This document shows positions 44,645-53,535 of a stretch of 64,000 nucleotides of DNA, piece by piece (the first letter of the stretch is position 1; every line of letters begins with the position of its first letter). The translations under genes and the position numbers were made by a program. The notes under the pieces are model-generated. The model saw only the letters and a list, made by a program, of their open reading frames with translations, was not told where the DNA came from and ran no database searches. The DNA comes from Nostoc sp. UHCC 0926 (GTDB taxonomy: Bacteria > Cyanobacteriota > Cyanobacteriia > Cyanobacteriales > Nostocaceae), in contig NZ_CP117768.1 of the NCBI RefSeq assembly GCF_028623165.1, positions 1,674,001 through 1,738,000 on the forward strand. The letters run 5' to 3'.

Positions 44645-47278
44645 ATGATGAAACTGTTGCGATCGCTGTTCATTTCCTGTTTTCTTATTGCTATTGTCAT
44701 AGAACCAAGTCAGGCAAAGGAAGTAACTGAAATTCCTAGCGTGCAAGAACTAGACCCTTCTGCAAGAACAGTCAAAGAATGGTTTGCTCAAATAGAACAG
44801 CAGAACCCCCCTTTACCAGCCCAAAATCAAGGGGGTGAAGTTATACAAGTGACTTCAGTCAAGGCAAACCCCACATCTAAGGGTGTGGAGGTGATTTTAC
44901 AGACTTCCATTGGGCAACAATTGCAAGTAGTGAATCGTTCTTCTGGCAATAACTTTATTGCTGACATTCCCAATGCCCAACTGCGTTTACCCAACGGTGA
45001 TGCATTCACATTCCGCTCAACTTCCCCAATTGCAGGGGTTAGTGAAATAACGGTAACAAACTTTGATGCCAATACTATCCGTGTGAGTGTGACAGGGGAA
45101 GCAGGTGTACCAACTGTTGAGTTGTTTGACAGTCCAGATGAAGGTATCATCTTCTCTGTTGCAACTGCTGCATCCTCTGCACAGCGACCTCAAACGCAAC
45201 CAACTCCTGAACAAGAGCAACCAACTCCTGAACAAGAGCAACCAACTCCTGAACAAGAGCAGCCAGGGAGTCAAACACAGCCTAGTCTTCCATCGCCAGG
45301 AAGTAATGAACCAATTGAACTTGTGGTGACGGGTGAACAAGATCAAGGCTACAACCCCTCGCAAACGAGCGTGGGAACGCGCACCGATACGCCCTTGCGA
45401 GATATTCCCAATACCATTCAAATTGTACCGCAAGAAGTAATTAAAGATCGTAATGTTACCGATGTGAACAGTGCGTTGGAGAACGTCAGCGGTGTTCAAC
45501 AGAACCAGGGAAACATTACAGTTCGTGGTTTCACAGCACAACAAACAGTTGATGGTGGTTTATCAGGCGCGGCAGATTTTTCTAACGTTGAACAGGTTGA
45601 AGTGCTGCGCGGTCCAGCAGCAGTCCTGTTCGGAGCAGGCGGACTTGGAGGCATAATCAACATTACGACCAAACAACCGCTGTTTGACCCATTCTATGAG
45701 TTGGGCTTGAATGTCGGCAGCGATAGTTTCTACCGGGGGACGGCCGATCTTTCAGGATCATTGACTTCAAACAGAAATCTGCGCTATCGCCTGAACATTG
45801 CGCTCCAGGATTTTTACGACTCGCAAAACTTTTCGAGTTCACAGGTATTGTTTATTGCACCGACTATTGCCTGGGATATCAGTAATGATACAAAGCTCAC
45901 CGTAAACTTTGAATACCTCAATCAACCATCAAAATCTTATGGAGTCCGAGCTTTGAATGGCTCATTTTTGGGGCGAGATCCTAATTATGATTATCCTGAT
46001 GAGAGTCACACTGACAATAGAACAGTGCAAGGAGGCTATCGTTTTGAACATCGGTTCAATAAAAATTTTCAACTTCGCAATTCGCTATCCTTCAGCTCAG
46101 GACCTGGACATGTAAGAGGAATTAACTATGGCACGTTGTCTGATGAGCAATTTATTGACAGGACAGACGCTGATGATAAATACGTGTATGAAAACTATAC
46201 GACGCAAACTGGGCTGCTAGCAAATTTTAATACCGGATCAATCGCTCATCAAGCGCTGTTTGGTGTTGATACACAACTTAATAGGCAAAGATTTTTTGGT
46301 TTCGGTATATCCTTGCCATCGCTAGACATTTCCAATCCAGACTATGATATCGAATTACCATCCGCTGATACTCCCCACACGTCTGATTATAATCAACAAT
46401 ACAACGTTGATTCCTATGGGGTTTTCCTGCAAGATCAGATTAAGTTTCTCGATAACCTGATCCTAGTAGTGGCTGGACGATTTGATTGGGTGACAGTCAA
46501 GGCGAGTGACTATGTTGCAGGTACTGTTGGTATAAACTACTCAGAGACATTTAGTCCCCGCATTGGCATCGTCTATCAACCAATCAAGCCTCTTTCCCTC
46601 TACGCCAACTACAGCCGTGCCCTTGACACTGCTGATACGGGTGGTCGTTCGAGAACGGGTGAAGCTTTTGCTCCACAGCGCGGGACTCAATATGAAGCGG
46701 GCATCAAGGCCGATTTTCTAGATGGTAAACTCTCAGCAGTTTTAGCTGCTTACCAAATCACAAGAGCCAACGTGTTGACACGCGATCCCCTCAATAATGC
46801 GGACGAGGACTTTAATATTCAGGTTGGAGAACAGCGCAGTCGCGGCATTGACTTCACTTTGACGGGTGAAATTTTACCGGGTTGGAATGTGACAGCAGGG
46901 TATTCTTACATTGATGCGATCATCACTAAAGATAATAATTATGAGGTGGGCAGTCCGGTGGTATTAACGCCACATAATTCTGCGAATTTGTGGACAACTT
47001 ATCGAATTCAAAGCGGCAATTTGCAAGGTTTGGGCTTTGGGTTAGGCGTATATTTTGTCGATGAGCGCCGAGGTGGTGAATTTATTGCACGCGACTACAA
47101 GATACCTGCCTATACTCGACTTGATGCGGCTCTGTTTTACCGACGCAACAACTGGGAGGCTGCGCTCAACTTTGAGAACTTGTTTGATTCGGAATATCTT
47201 GTCAATTCGCGCGGTCCTGGGTCAGAGACTTTTGGTGCGCCTTTTTCGATTCGTGGTTCAGTCAAAGTGCGGTTTTAA
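44645..47278 (+). CDS. TonB-dependent siderophore receptor with AMIN domain
   Basis: An 877-residue outer-membrane receptor. The ATG at 44645 (MMKLLRSLFISC...) is preferred over the GTG at 44636. It has a signal peptide ending near SQA. An AMIN-like domain (about 50-155) follows, then a linker with three PTPEQEQ repeats (about 180-205, encoded by a perfect 21-bp DNA repeat). The plug domain (about 230-345) contains DTPLRDIPNTIQIVPQEVIK, VRGFTAQQTVDGG and VLRGPAAVLFGAGGLGGIIN. The 22-strand barrel ends with ...RGSVKVRF, a typical terminal Phe. It imports ferric siderophores using TonB-ExbBD energy. AMIN fusion is characteristic of cyanobacterial FhuA-like receptors. Probably induced by iron limitation and the preceding AraC regulator. 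Confidence 0.95.
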   Translation: MMKLLRSLFISCFLIAIVIEPSQAKEVTEIPSVQELDPSARTVKEWFAQIEQQNPPLPAQNQGGEVIQVTSVKANPTSKGVEVILQTSIGQQLQVVNRSSGNNFIADIPNAQLRLPNGDAFTFRSTSPIAGVSEITVTNFDANTIRVSVTGEAGVPTVELFDSPDEGIIFSVATAASSAQRPQTQPTPEQEQPTPEQEQPTPEQEQPGSQTQPSLPSPGSNEPIELVVTGEQDQGYNPSQTSVGTRTDTPLRDIPNTIQIVPQEVIKDRNVTDVNSALENVSGVQQNQGNITVRGFTAQQTVDGGLSGAADFSNVEQVEVLRGPAAVLFGAGGLGGIINITTKQPLFDPFYELGLNVGSDSFYRGTADLSGSLTSNRNLRYRLNIALQDFYDSQNFSSSQVLFIAPTIAWDISNDTKLTVNFEYLNQPSKSYGVRALNGSFLGRDPNYDYPDESHTDNRTVQGGYRFEHRFNKNFQLRNSLSFSSGPGHVRGINYGTLSDEQFIDRTDADDKYVYENYTTQTGLLANFNTGSIAHQALFGVDTQLNRQRFFGFGISLPSLDISNPDYDIELPSADTPHTSDYNQQYNVDSYGVFLQDQIKFLDNLILVVAGRFDWVTVKASDYVAGTVGINYSETFSPRIGIVYQPIKPLSLYANYSRALDTADTGGRSRTGEAFAPQRGTQYEAGIKADFLDGKLSAVLAAYQITRANVLTRDPLNNADEDFNIQVGEQRSRGIDFTLTGEILPGWNVTAGYSYIDAIITKDNNYEVGSPVVLTPHNSANLWTTYRIQSGNLQGLGFGLGVYFVDERRGGEFIARDYKIPAYTRLDAALFYRRNNWEAALNFENLFDSEYLVNSRGPGSETFGAPFSIRGSVKVRF

Positions 47279-47389
47279 TCCTCTCAATTTCTGCGGCTGA
47301 ATCTACTCTAATCATGATGACATTACCCTGGCCATGTTGGGTATGCCCCTTGGTCACTCAATTGTTTTAAGTCAAGAGAAGTTTTAAAC

Positions 47390-48598
47390 GTGAGCAAATC
47401 TAAAAAATTCCGTGATGTGATGTTCAATCTGCACCGCTATCTTGGTTTAGTGGTTGGCTTAATTGCAATCATCGTTTGCTTAACGGGCAGCTTACTGGTG
47501 TTTATGCACGAGATCGATAATTTCGCCTTCGCTCATAAGTATGGAGTGGTGATCCCTCAAAGCGTTCACGGAGTGTCTCTGCAAGAGAATCGCCTGCCTT
47601 TATCCGTGCTAGTAGACAGGGTAAAAGCCGCTCATCCCAACGATCTAGATTTTCAGCTCGGTCGGATTTTTCCTTACGGAGTTTACTATAATTCAGCACC
47701 AAAACCCGATGTACCTGCGGCAATCGGGGATTTTTTGGTAGATCCCTACACAGGGAAGCTTTTAGCCCAAAATCCCTCCTGGTTTGGCAGCGAATTCTTC
47801 GGTAAAGTGTACGAAATTCACACTGCCTTGCTGATGGGCAATACGGGTGTCTACATCCTTGGGGTGGTGGCTTCGTTGATGGTGATTCTGATTGTAACGG
47901 GGATCGTCCTCTGGCCTGGATGGAGAAAACTGAGTAGCGGATTCAAAATCAAACTTGATGGTCATCCCAAACGACTAAACTTTGATATTCATAAGGTGGT
48001 TGGCATCATTTTAGGCGTAGTGTTGATTTTGCCTGTGGTAACAGGTGCCATGTGGAGTGGTGTTCCATTAATTAATCCCCTTCTTGATGCCATTTTTACG
48101 CCTGTTGATGCTATTTATGCTATTTTTACGCCTCAAACACCTCAGACAGTAGACTCTCCCCGCAAGGCTTTGACTCCGGCTCCAGGTCAAATGCCTGTTC
48201 CCTTAGATGCGATCGTGCAAAAAGCTGAAGCTGCCTTACCTAACTTTTCCATTTTTAGCATAGACGTGCCCAGTGAATCGAAAGCAGGAACATACGACTT
48301 TCGGATGATTTCTCCACGAACGCAATCCTGGGACAGTGAAGTGCATATCGATCAATACACGGGTGAGATTTTACAAGTCGTTGATGGGACTAAAACAACG
48401 TCCTTATCAGGCCGTTTTTACAACTATTCAGTACCCCTACATTATGGCGTTTTTGGTGGATTACCTACCAAAATCTTGTATGTATTTGTCGGATTATCTC
48501 CTGCTATTTTGTTGGTCACAGGTTTGAATATGTTTCGTCGTCGTCAGAGAGTTTCTCGAAACAATCCGGTCGATCTCTCCAATGAGTCTCAATCTTAA
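47390..48598 (+). CDS. PepSY-associated TM protein (siderophore locus)
   Basis: A 402-residue membrane protein starting at a GTG (MSKSKKFRDVMFNLHRYLGL). About four helices (18-40, 145-172, 198-222, 362-384) frame two PepSY-like extracytoplasmic segments. Family motifs are NLHRYLGLVVGLIAIIVCLT, YEIHTALLMG, VLWPGWRKLSSGFKIK and HPKRLNFDIHKVVG. Such proteins are encoded next to TonB siderophore receptors; some relatives are thought to act as inner-membrane ferric reductases in siderophore use. The gene begins 111 bases after the receptor. Its third quarter has a Pro/Thr-rich loop (FTPVDAIYAIFTPQTP). Confidence 0.9.
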   Translation: MSKSKKFRDVMFNLHRYLGLVVGLIAIIVCLTGSLLVFMHEIDNFAFAHKYGVVIPQSVHGVSLQENRLPLSVLVDRVKAAHPNDLDFQLGRIFPYGVYYNSAPKPDVPAAIGDFLVDPYTGKLLAQNPSWFGSEFFGKVYEIHTALLMGNTGVYILGVVASLMVILIVTGIVLWPGWRKLSSGFKIKLDGHPKRLNFDIHKVVGIILGVVLILPVVTGAMWSGVPLINPLLDAIFTPVDAIYAIFTPQTPQTVDSPRKALTPAPGQMPVPLDAIVQKAEAALPNFSIFSIDVPSESKAGTYDFRMISPRTQSWDSEVHIDQYTGEILQVVDGTKTTSLSGRFYNYSVPLHYGVFGGLPTKILYVFVGLSPAILLVTGLNMFRRRQRVSRNNPVDLSNESQS

Positions 48599-48661
48599 AT
48601 ATTTAGCTGGATTCAATTGATTCTGTTTAGCAATCCAAATGGCAGTACATTAGAAGAAAAA

Positions 48662-48767
48662 ATGACTGTTGCAGGGGTTGCAGCCAGAGTGGGTTATGCC
48701 AGCCCCCACAGCTTTTTTTACCGCTTTCCGACAGCAGGTAGAACCTCCCTGGGTTAAGCTTTCATAA
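48662..48767 (+). pseudogene. AraC regulator C-terminal remnant, frameshifted
   Basis: MTVAGVAARVGYASPHSFF, then after a one-base shift TAFRQQVEPPWVKLS and a stop. This is the second helix-turn-helix of an AraC-type regulator (compare IAQIAYQVGYESTSHFSYLF). Only about 35 codons are left. Confidence 0.6.
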
Positions 48768-48881
48768 CTTTAACTAGATTTAGACTTCGTGCGATCGCTA
48801 TATCGTAGCAGCTTTTCAGTAGCAATTTGATAGTGAATTGGCAAAGTTATTCATCCACAAACAGTCCGGCTTGAAGTGAAA

Positions 48882-49033
48882 AGTCGAGGGATTGAACTAG
48901 ATGTAGCAGGAGAGATTTTACCAGGTTGGAAGTGATTACCTCTGGTTTTCTTAATGATGCGTATGTCAGTAAAGATAATGACCCGACAGTCCAAGGCAAG
49001 CATTTGGAAAATGCACCTTATGCATCAACAGTT
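48882..49033 (+). pseudogene. TonB receptor barrel fragment, frameshifted
   Basis: SRGIELDVAGEILPGWK in one frame, then VITSGFLNDAYVSKDND and LENAPYASTVW in the next. This matches the RSRGIDFTLTGEILPGWNVT ... YIDAIITKDN ... SANLWTTY region of the intact receptor at 44645. It is a short internal fragment with one frameshift, fused directly to the PepSY fragment that follows. Confidence 0.65.
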
Positions 49034-49544
49034 TGGCGCTATCTTCCCCAAAGGCGATCGCTTATCGCTGGAAGTTGTCCTGAATATTGTCAAAGCCGCC
49101 TATGCCAACCAGCCTCAAATGGCATTGCAAAGGGTTTATTTCCCATCTAAACCGGATGATTTATTTGATGTTGTCATCTCAGTTCCGGGCAACGATTGGG
49201 TAGATGTCTACGTCAACCCCTACACAGGGACAATTCTGGGCAACGGTCTGCATCCCAACGCCGTACAGCGCTTTCTCCAGATTGTTTATGAACTCCACAC
49301 CTCATTGAAATTGGGCGATCTGGGTTTAAAGATTGTCGGTGTTGTGGGTTTAGGGATGTCCATTGTTGCGATCGCCGGAATTATCTTGTGGCCTGGTTGG
49401 CGCAAGCTGATGGCAGGCTTCAAAATTAAGTGGGATGCCCACCCCAAGCGGCTTAACTTTGATCTACATAAGGTATCTGGTATTACTGCTACCATATTTT
49501 TACTTGGGGTGAGGGCAAATTTACAGCAGAATTCAAGTATTTGA
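49030..49544 (+). pseudogene. PepSY-associated TM protein, truncated copy
   Basis: The frame is open from inside the TonB fragment (an ATG at 48954 is in frame but belongs to that fragment). From HQQFGAIFPKGDRLSLEVVL on, it matches PepSY-TM proteins: VYVNPYTGTILGN, QIVYELHTSLKLGDLGLKIV, IILWPGWRKLMAGFKIK and HPKRLNFDLHKVSGITATIF. It ends after the third helix in unrelated residues. The N-terminal helix and the last third are missing. With the intact gene at 47390 and the fragment at 17144 it makes three copies in the window. Confidence 0.75.
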
Positions 49545-49556
49545 ACCACATCTGTC

Positions 49557-49584
49557 GTAGGGGCGCAAGGCCTTGCGCCCCTAC
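49557..49584. repeat. 28-bp perfect palindrome
   Basis: GTAGGGGCGCAAGG joined to its exact reverse complement. This is a very common type of dispersed palindrome in Nostoc-like genomes; part of it (CCGCGTGG with TAGGGAC) recurs near 51220-51235. It follows the truncated PepSY gene. Confidence 0.7.
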
Positions 49585-49641
49585 CGCGTGGTCTATTTAC
49601 CTGAAAATAGCTGTAATTATAGACATTAGTATAAAAAATCT

Positions 49642-49791
49642 ATGACCATAAGTAACCGCGAACGAGTTGGCAGGGTGCTAGACCTTTTGAGAGAAGGCTT
49701 ATATCCTTTTGTGGAAAGGGAAATGCATAGTCAATGTATTAAAGGATATTTTATTAGTTGCTCATTACTATGCACTACTACTCAGAATTGA
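49642..49791 (+). pseudogene. N-terminal remnant of a Swt1-type HEPN protein
   Basis: A 49-codon frame begins MTISNRERVGRVLDLLREGL, followed by YPFVEREM. This matches the start of Swt1-family HEPN-domain proteins (NRxRVGRALxLLxxGLxPFVERE), usually long proteins linked with DUF499-type ATPases in defence-like clusters. After codon 31 the match ends in unrelated sequence, so only the first helices remain. Confidence 0.45.
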
Positions 49792-49928
49792 ACTGTCGCA
49801 AAAACCTTCCCTGTGTAAGGCGGGTTGAAAGTAACGCAGGGCTTAGATTAGCCAAAATGATATAGTTGGCTAGCCTCAAATGTTGCGACATAATATTTGT
49901 TAACGGTTATCTAGAACGAACAACGACA

Positions 49929-50041
49929 CTAGTACCGCAAGGCGGAAGTCACTCATTCAAAAGTCACTCATTCAAAAGTATTACGGAATAGGCTTTTTAG
50001 GGTTTTTAAATGGTTGCTCTATTTCCGCGGTGTTGTACTAG
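49929..50041. repeat. CTAGTAC-ended element, uninterrupted copy
   Basis: 113 bp from CTAGTACCGCAAGGCGG to GCGGTGTTGTACTAG, with inverted ends. Internally it contains two copies of AAGTCACTCATTCAA. Same family as 18056-18338, where an AGTCAA-flanked MITE is inserted in the corresponding region. Confidence 0.65.
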
Positions 50042-50139
50042 TCTGTGAACAGCGACATCTAATTTGTGAATCTACAGTACTAGTGAATAAGCTGATCCAC
50101 CTCTGCGCTAATCTAGAGGTTATATCTAAATAAAGGCTT

Positions 50140-50703
50140 ATGACACCTGAAGAAATTGTGGGTACGGTAACAGAATTATTTGGTACATCGGCTGTTCATG
50201 CGATCGCTCCTGGATCGTGGCAAGTAGACACTTCTGGTTTTCGGCTGTTGGTGCTGCTTTCCGAAGATAATACTTGGCTGCGAGTTTTACTGCCTATTGT
50301 GCCCGCAAAGGAAGGGCAACCATTTTTAGCACAGTTCCTAGAAGCCAACTTTGATGACACTCAAGAAGTACGTTACGCTTTGTATGAAGGGAAAATTTGG
50401 GGGGTATTTCAACATAATACTGGCACTTTAGTAAGTACAGATTTGTCCGATGCAATCAACCAACTTGTATCTCTTTATCAGGCTGGATTAGATAATGTCT
50501 TTAATCGACTAATTGAAAGCCGCATCCGGCAAATTATTCAGGCAGCAAAACAACAAGGACAATCTCTGCAAGCTACTATGCAAACCTTAGAACGCTTTTA
50601 TGCAGAAGGATTAATGGGCGATATAAATCAAACCTCAGAGACGCGAGAAGAAGTCCTAACTGCTTGGCGACGTCAGTTAGAAAAATTATGGAATGAAGGT
50701 TGA
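50140..50703 (+). CDS. Conserved cyanobacterial protein, YbjN/chaperone-like fold
   Basis: A 187-residue soluble protein beginning MTPEEIVGTVTELFGTSAVH. The first about 110 residues look like an alpha/beta domain reminiscent of YbjN or type III secretion chaperone folds (SWQVDTSGFRLLVLLSEDNT, LRVLLPIVPAKEGQPFLAQF). The C-terminal 75 residues are helical, with a hydrophobic heptad-like pattern (LIESRIRQIIQAAKQQGQSL). Similar proteins are widespread in cyanobacteria without assigned function. It is followed on the same strand, 76 bases away, by a DUF2358 gene. Confidence 0.65.
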   Translation: MTPEEIVGTVTELFGTSAVHAIAPGSWQVDTSGFRLLVLLSEDNTWLRVLLPIVPAKEGQPFLAQFLEANFDDTQEVRYALYEGKIWGVFQHNTGTLVSTDLSDAINQLVSLYQAGLDNVFNRLIESRIRQIIQAAKQQGQSLQATMQTLERFYAEGLMGDINQTSETREEVLTAWRRQLEKLWNEG

Positions 50704-50779
50704 TTTCAATTTTTAATTAGGGATTTTTATCTGCGCCACGTTTACATATTAAAGTAATTTACATATATATCTATTTATC

Positions 50780-51166
50780 ATGAATATCATTGAAATCCTC
50801 AAAGAAGACTATCAAAGATTCCCAGTAAATCAAACTTACAGCATTTACACTCCAGACGTTTATTTTCAAGACCCGCTGAATAAATTTCGTGGTGTTAAAC
50901 GTTACAAACAGATGATTAATTTCATTGAGACTTTGTTTTTAAATCCCAAAATGGACTTACATAGCATTCAACGTTTGGGAGACACAATAAAAACTGAGTG
51001 GACACTCAGTTGGAACACTCCTCTCCCCTGGAAGCCACGGATTTCTATTCCTGGTTGGAGTGAATTAGGTCTTAACTCTGATGGTTTAATTATCTCACAT
51101 ATCGATTATTGGAATTGTTCACGCTTAGATGTGGTGAAGCAGCATTTCTTTGCTGCAAAAATGTAA
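50780..51166 (+). CDS. DUF2358 (NTF2-like) protein
   Basis: A 128-residue protein beginning MNIIEILKEDYQRFPVNQTY. The pattern LxxDYxxFPxxQTYxIYxxDVYFQDPxxxFRGxxRY, followed by TEWTLSWNTPLPWKPRISI and ISHIDYWNCSRLDVVKQHFF, is that of DUF2358, an NTF2/SnoaL-like family found in cyanobacteria and plastids. The function is unknown. The cone-shaped NTF2 fold often binds small hydrophobic ligands. Confidence 0.8.
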   Translation: MNIIEILKEDYQRFPVNQTYSIYTPDVYFQDPLNKFRGVKRYKQMINFIETLFLNPKMDLHSIQRLGDTIKTEWTLSWNTPLPWKPRISIPGWSELGLNSDGLIISHIDYWNCSRLDVVKQHFFAAKM

Positions 51167-51486
51167 ACAATTAAGGCTTGTCTAATTCCCTCCTTACAAC
51201 CTTTTTCAGTTAAATAGACCACGCGGTAGGGACACAGCATTGCTCATTGGTGTCAACTTAAAGTGAAAGCCTGTCTAGAACAAACTTTTAGAGGTGTCTC
51301 GAAAAGAAGTCTCCGACTGGGAATGCCTAATGAGGGGCTGCTGCCTCAAGACTAGCGGCAGAGCCGCAATGAAAGAGCATTTCCAGCCTCTGGCTGGAAA
51401 CGAGGTTTTAAAGGAGTTTTTGCTTAAGTTGACACCAATGAGCATTGCTGTGCCCCTACAACATATGTGATCCAATTAAAAGCGAT
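51167..51486. other. Spacer with dispersed repeats
   Basis: About 320 bases. It contains CCGCGTGG-type and CTGCTGCCTCAAGAC repeat words, a stem AGAGCATTTCCAGCC ... GGCTGGAAACGAG (about 51376-51404), and two copies of the phrase TTGACACCAATGAGCATTGCTG (inverted at 51236-51256, direct at 51429-51450), which bracket the segment. I see no gene in it. Confidence 0.5.
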
Positions 51487-51642
51487 TATATCAACATTAC
51501 AACATTCATCATCAACATTGCGACATTCATCATCAACATCGCGACATTCATCATCAACATTGCGACATTCATCATCAACATTGCGACATTCATCATCAAC
51601 ATTGCAACATTCATCATCAACATTGCGACATTCATTACTAAC
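51487..51642. repeat. 21-bp tandem repeat array
   Basis: Six full units and partial ends of a 21-base unit (ACATTCATCATCAACATTGC plus one base). Since 21 is divisible by three and the unit has no stop in several frames, ORFs of 60-84 codons are open on both strands (TFIINIA, HSSSTLR, NVDDECR, MLMMNVA repeats). There is no ribosome-binding site or flanking domain to favour one, so it is treated as a variable-number tandem repeat. The following bases to 51938 hold an AT-rich zone and a CCTTCCCTACAAAGGAAGG stem repeat. Confidence 0.8.
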
Positions 51643-51938
51643 GTTAAAGCAATCGTCCAAAAAACCAAGTGCAATATCTGAATTAAGAGAAATTACTCAG
51701 ATTTATATATTAGTTTTTTAATAAATAAAATTATTCACGAATTTTACTGAACCAGAAAACAGCTTTATTAAGTCAAACTAGTTCTACATCGATTCAGTAA
51801 TCAAAAACCTAACCCTCTAGCTTCCTTCCCTACAAAGGAAGGGGGAGCCAAACTCCCCTCTTTGGTTCAGGGTTGGAGGAGAGGTTTTTCCAGGATTACT
51901 GAATTAGTCTTCTAAAAATCTCTCTTACGAATATATCT

Positions 51939-52334
51939 ATGTCCCGTCCAAAACGTACATCCCGTGTTCTAGAAAAAGCTGAATTGCGATCCGCTGGACT
52001 GAAAGCAATTGATTCAAATCTCGATTTTGGTGAGAATTGCGATTTGCAAAATCTGACTCAATTAATTGAGCAGTTACGCATTATGCTTAATGCTTATAAC
52101 ATTGATATAGCTATGATTGACTCTTCCAAAACTAAAATTGATGAGATGGAAAAAACCTTGAGCAATCTTACAGATAAGTTAGTGAGGGGCGTTGCTTTTA
52201 AGTATGGCAAAAACAGCAGCGAATATGAACTGGCGGGTGGTATTCGTGATAGCGAACGTGTCCGTAAAAGCCGGTTAACCCGCCTAAAAGCTCGTGCAAA
52301 AGAAGTCCCAGATGAGAATGCTAAAACCGTTTAG
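51939..52334 (+). CDS. Hypothetical protein (131 aa), probable coiled coil
   Basis: An ATG opens a 131-residue charged protein (begins MSRPKRTSRVLEKAELRSAG). Residues about 40-90 (LTQLIEQLRIMLNAYNIDIA ... TKIDEMEKTLSNLTDKL) look like a helical hairpin or coiled coil. The C-terminus is strongly basic (RVRKSRLTRLKARAKE). I recall similar small proteins in Nostoc but no function. A nucleic-acid-binding or structural role would fit the charge, but this is only a guess. Confidence 0.6.
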   Translation: MSRPKRTSRVLEKAELRSAGLKAIDSNLDFGENCDLQNLTQLIEQLRIMLNAYNIDIAMIDSSKTKIDEMEKTLSNLTDKLVRGVAFKYGKNSSEYELAGGIRDSERVRKSRLTRLKARAKEVPDENAKTV

Positions 52335-52644
52335 TACAGCACGGTCTAAGGCAGAAAGCAGAAGTTACATGGAGAATAAGCAAATGTTACTTGTGTATGA
52401 AAAGCATTTGTTGTTAATTGCTGCGATCGCAATTTATTCTATTCAGTTATCCTCTTTTATAAGGAACAGTTATGTACAGTTAATATCATGATTATGCATA
52501 TTATCTTATGCATTTTCTAATCTAGTATCATTTTTACTAATGTTTAAAATGCTGCGAGTTTAAACAATTATACTTATTTAAACTCTAATGAGAGTTTATA
52601 GTAATACAAAGTTTTTCCTGACAGTTTCTCGGCAAGTTTATACC
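52335..52644. other. AT-rich spacer
   Basis: 310 bases; a 65-codon plus frame (52294-52491) overlaps the previous gene and has no family resemblance. The promoter of the secreted protein gene should lie in 52450-52640. No clear boxes can be named. Confidence 0.4.
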
Positions 52645-53397
52645 ATGATTTATTCTCACAGATTGCAGAAGTATTTGACAGGTTTATCTTTATCTGTAGT
52701 ATTAGTAGCTGATTTAGTAATCACACAAAAAGCTCATCCAGTTTTTGCCCAAACGGTAAATTCATCTATCGGTAATGCTGTGACATTGAGTTGCAATGAT
52801 AGTGAAGCGACAATCAAAGCTAAAAATGGCCCCAAAGTAGTTAATGGAAATACAGCCATTTACATTGGTTATCAGCAAGTCTCATCTAATAACAAAAACC
52901 CTGTAACTATCCGTTTTAATAATGGTATTAAAACATGGTGTCAGACTGACTACGAAACAACAAATGACGACGGTACAGGTTACGGATTGTATTGGGATGG
53001 GGCGAATGTTTTATATGGCGTTTACTCCTCCACTGGCAGTCAGACTGGTAATGATTTTCGCCGCTTTGCCACTGGGCGTTGGTTGTCTAGCTATGGTAGT
53101 GGAGGCGGGCCAAAAGTCGCAGTTATAGCCCGGATTAATCCAGCCAATGGCCAGGTTAACTATGCCACATTTTTATCTGCTAAAAAGGCGGATAATGGAC
53201 AAACTAACTCTTTAGTTGTCAAAAGCCTATCATGGAATGGGACAAATTTGACTGTGCAGGCAAAGTCATGGTGGACTCCCCGTCGCGCTAATACAAATTC
53301 TATGACTTGCTCTGGTTCATCACCTTATGAATACACAGCAGTATTTACTGGCGATTTAACAAAGGTTAACTCAGCTTCAGCTCTTACATGTAGTTAA
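52645..53397 (+). CDS. Secreted hypothetical protein
   Basis: A 250-residue protein. The ATG at 52645 gives a classic signal peptide (MIYSHRLQKYLTGLSLSVVL ... HPVFAQ, cleavage expected after VFA). The frame extends to an ATG at 52588, which would place 19 extra residues before it. The mature part is rich in Asn, Ser, Gly and Thr, with beta-strand character (GTGYGLYWDGANVLYGVYSS, SGGGPKVAVIARINPANGQV) and four Cys that could form disulfides. No known domain is recognised. It is probably periplasmic or extracellular, and convergent with rca. Confidence 0.65.
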   Translation: MIYSHRLQKYLTGLSLSVVLVADLVITQKAHPVFAQTVNSSIGNAVTLSCNDSEATIKAKNGPKVVNGNTAIYIGYQQVSSNNKNPVTIRFNNGIKTWCQTDYETTNDDGTGYGLYWDGANVLYGVYSSTGSQTGNDFRRFATGRWLSSYGSGGGPKVAVIARINPANGQVNYATFLSAKKADNGQTNSLVVKSLSWNGTNLTVQAKSWWTPRRANTNSMTCSGSSPYEYTAVFTGDLTKVNSASALTCS

Positions 53398-53535
53398 AAG
53401 GGAAGGATTCAACTCTCAAATTGAGGAAGTATATTTTTTCCAGTTGTTTGAGAATTGACCCCATCTAGAATATGAGCAGGTGAGAGGCCCAAACCTACCC
53501 AAAGGGAGGTGTGGGTACATCATCTGTATCTACCC

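Noticed and set aside
51487..51642. CRISPR array or true coding repeat
   Set aside because: Units are directly adjacent without spacers, and open frames on both strands are a consequence of the 21-base period.
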